Under the pieces are notes generated by a model, which searched no databases, was not told the DNA's origin, and saw only the letters and a list, made by a program, of their open reading frames with translations. The translations under genes were made by a program, and so were the position numbers. DNA of 52,202 nucleotides from an uncultured Eubacteriales bacterium (GTDB lineage: Bacteria > Bacillota > Clostridia > Oscillospirales > CAG-272): NCBI GenBank assembly GCA_934503195.1, contig CAKSVM010000009.1, positions 1-52,202 of the forward strand. Direction: 5' to 3'. Below are positions 50,956 through 52,202 of the stretch, in pieces. Within the stretch, counting starts at the first letter, position 1. Each line of letters begins with the position of its first letter.

Positions 50956-52202
50956 ATGTACTCTAGTGAATTTCAGGAATCCTTAAAGAAGGTCGAGGCC
51001 GCGAGAGCCGAAAATATCGCCTGCGAGCCGGCCAGAATGACGGCTGAGCAGAAGGACACGCTCCTCGCATCCTACCACCCCGACTACAAGAAGAGCGAAT
51101 TCGCGACTCTCCGCGTCGGCGCGAACAAGGGCGAGCAGGTTCCGCACGAGCTCGCCGAAATGCTCGAGGCGAACTCAAGAATCAAGGCGTCGGACGTCGA
51201 TCTCACAAATCCCGACTACGACGTTGACGTGCTGATAATCGGCGGCGGCGGAGCCGGAGCCTCGGCCGCTATCGAGGCCGACAAGGCCGGCGCGAAGGTC
51301 ATGATCGTCACGAAGCTCAGAATCGGCGACGCGAACACGATGATGGCCGAGGGCGGAATTCAGGCGGCCGACAAGCCGAACGACTCGCCCGCGATCCACT
51401 TTCTCGACGCTTTCGGCGGCGGACATTTCGCGGCGAAGCGTGATCTTCTCGCGAAGCTCGTCACCGAGGCTCCCGAGGCTATCGAGTGGCTCAGCGATCT
51501 CGGCGTCGAGTTCGACAAGGCTCCCGACGGAACGATGATCACTACTCACGGCGGCGGAACTTCCCGTAAGCGTATGCACGCGGCGAAGGACTATTCGGGC
51601 GCGGAAATCATGCGCACCCTCCGCGACGAGGTTCTCAACCGTCAGATTCCGGTCGTCGACTTCACCGCGGCTGTCGAGCTGATCCTCGACGAAAACGGCA
51701 GAGCGGCAGGCGCGGTTCTCCTCAACATGGAGACCAAGGAACTGCTCGTCGCCAAGGCAAAGACGGTCATCATCGCGACCGGCGGCGCGGGAAGAATGCA
51801 CTATCAGGGCTTCCCGACCTCGAACCACTACGGCGCGACCGCCGACGGACTCGTACTCGGCTACAGAGTCGGCGCGAAGCTGCTCTACGCCGACACCCTC
51901 CAGTATCATCCGACCGGAGCTGCTTTCCCGCAGCAGATCTTCGGCGCGCTCGTAACGGAAAAGGTGCGTTCGCTCGGAGCGAAGCTCGTCAACCGCGACG
52001 GCAAAGTCTTCATGCATCCGCTCGAAACGCGCGACGTCGCGGCGGCTTCGATAATCCGCGAGTGCTCCGACCGCGATGAGGGCGTCGACACCGGCAACGG
52101 CAAGGCCGTCTGGCTCGACACGCCGATGATCGAGGCGATCGGCGGCGAAGGCACGATCGAGAAGCGGATCCCCGCGATGATGCGTATGTTCGCAAGCTAC
52201 GG
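50956..52202 (+). CDS. frdA: Fumarate reductase flavoprotein subunit-like (partial)
   Basis: The first 415 codons of a FrdA/SdhA/NadB-family flavoprotein that runs off the window. AGGAGG lies nine bases before the ATG. An unusual 90-residue N-terminal extension precedes the FAD motif VLIIGGGGAGASAAIEA (GGGGAG at 96-101). Active-site features: MMAEGGIQAADK, HPTG (H318), TE at 334-335 and R338, then NRDGKVFM and TRDVAAASI. Asn127 replaces the histidine that binds FAD covalently in classical FrdA, so the flavin should be non-covalent. With frdB next to it, a soluble fumarate reductase is favoured over L-aspartate oxidase. Confidence 0.85.
   Translation, partial: MYSSEFQESLKKVEAARAENIACEPARMTAEQKDTLLASYHPDYKKSEFATLRVGANKGEQVPHELAEMLEANSRIKASDVDLTNPDYDVDVLIIGGGGAGASAAIEADKAGAKVMIVTKLRIGDANTMMAEGGIQAADKPNDSPAIHFLDAFGGGHFAAKRDLLAKLVTEAPEAIEWLSDLGVEFDKAPDGTMITTHGGGTSRKRMHAAKDYSGAEIMRTLRDEVLNRQIPVVDFTAAVELILDENGRAAGAVLLNMETKELLVAKAKTVIIATGGAGRMHYQGFPTSNHYGATADGLVLGYRVGAKLLYADTLQYHPTGAAFPQQIFGALVTEKVRSLGAKLVNRDGKVFMHPLETRDVAAASIIRECSDRDEGVDTGNGKAVWLDTPMIEAIGGEGTIEKRIPAMMRMFASY

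Noticed and set aside
50956..52202. L-aspartate oxidase (NadB)
   Set aside because: Shares the family fold and non-covalent FAD, but is paired with an FrdB-like iron-sulfur subunit inside an Hdr-Flx cluster and no nadA/nadC is seen. The missing 3' half leaves some doubt.

Overview
The window reads as chromosomal DNA of a spore-forming, anaerobic member of the Clostridia (Firmicutes), probably uncultured. The evidence is the sporulation operon spoIIAA-spoIIAB-sigF, a YaaH/SleL-type spore-cortex hydrolase, YlmC, a PolC-type DNA polymerase III, a split transketolase, and the Firmicute-like order rpsB-tsf-pyrH-frr-uppS-cdsA-dxr-rseP-ispG-polC. Base composition is uneven: about 10-31 kb is visibly more AT-rich at codon third positions than the two ends. 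I cannot name a species.

Layout. 0-5.5 kb (minus strand): split transketolase, then dusB followed by an ECF-type sigma factor, its zinc-finger anti-sigma factor and a metallophosphoesterase. 5.6-13.9 kb: a LysM/GH18 spore-lytic enzyme, a PHP-domain protein, a two-domain polyphosphate:AMP phosphotransferase, the sigma-F operon, polyphosphate kinase 1, and a small HTH protein with its own consensus promoter. 13.9-21.5 kb (minus): a ten-gene histidine operon hisZGDCBHAFIE. 21.7-34.4 kb (minus): the translation / isoprenoid / phospholipid / replication superoperon. 34.6-40.7 kb: an AraC regulator divergent from a lipoprotein solute-binding protein, YlmC, a GH2 beta-mannosidase-like enzyme and a histidine phosphatase. 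40.7-41.2 kb: palindromic repeats and two tRNAs (Leu-CAA, Thr-GGT). 41.3-52.2 kb (plus): a predicted malate dehydrogenase, fumarase, HdrB-HdrC-HdrA, FlxD-C-B-A, and a soluble fumarate-reductase pair that runs off the window.

The last block is the highlight. Malate dehydrogenase and fumarase supply fumarate from oxaloacetate. An HdrABC core (the flavin-based electron-bifurcating heterodisulfide reductase) sits with an NAD(P)H-input FlxABCD module and a FrdAB-like pair in nearly overlapping frames. The simplest reading is a soluble NADH-dependent, electron-bifurcating (or confurcating) fumarate reductase that couples fumarate reduction to ferredoxin reduction without quinones or membrane anchors. 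Two residue-level details support a redirected pathway. The malate dehydrogenase is an LDH-lineage protein with Arg at the specificity position that is Gln in LDH. The FrdA-like flavoprotein has Asn where covalent-FAD fumarate reductases have His.

A second signal not explained by genes is a 14-bp imperfect palindrome, TGYATATTTATRCA on the plus strand. It occurs nine times (four exact, five with one or two mismatches) between 6.9 and 31.1 kb and nowhere else that I saw. All copies have the same central orientation, several sit on start codons, and some lie inside conserved genes. Its TGNAT-N4-ATNCA architecture resembles an ArgR (ARG) box.
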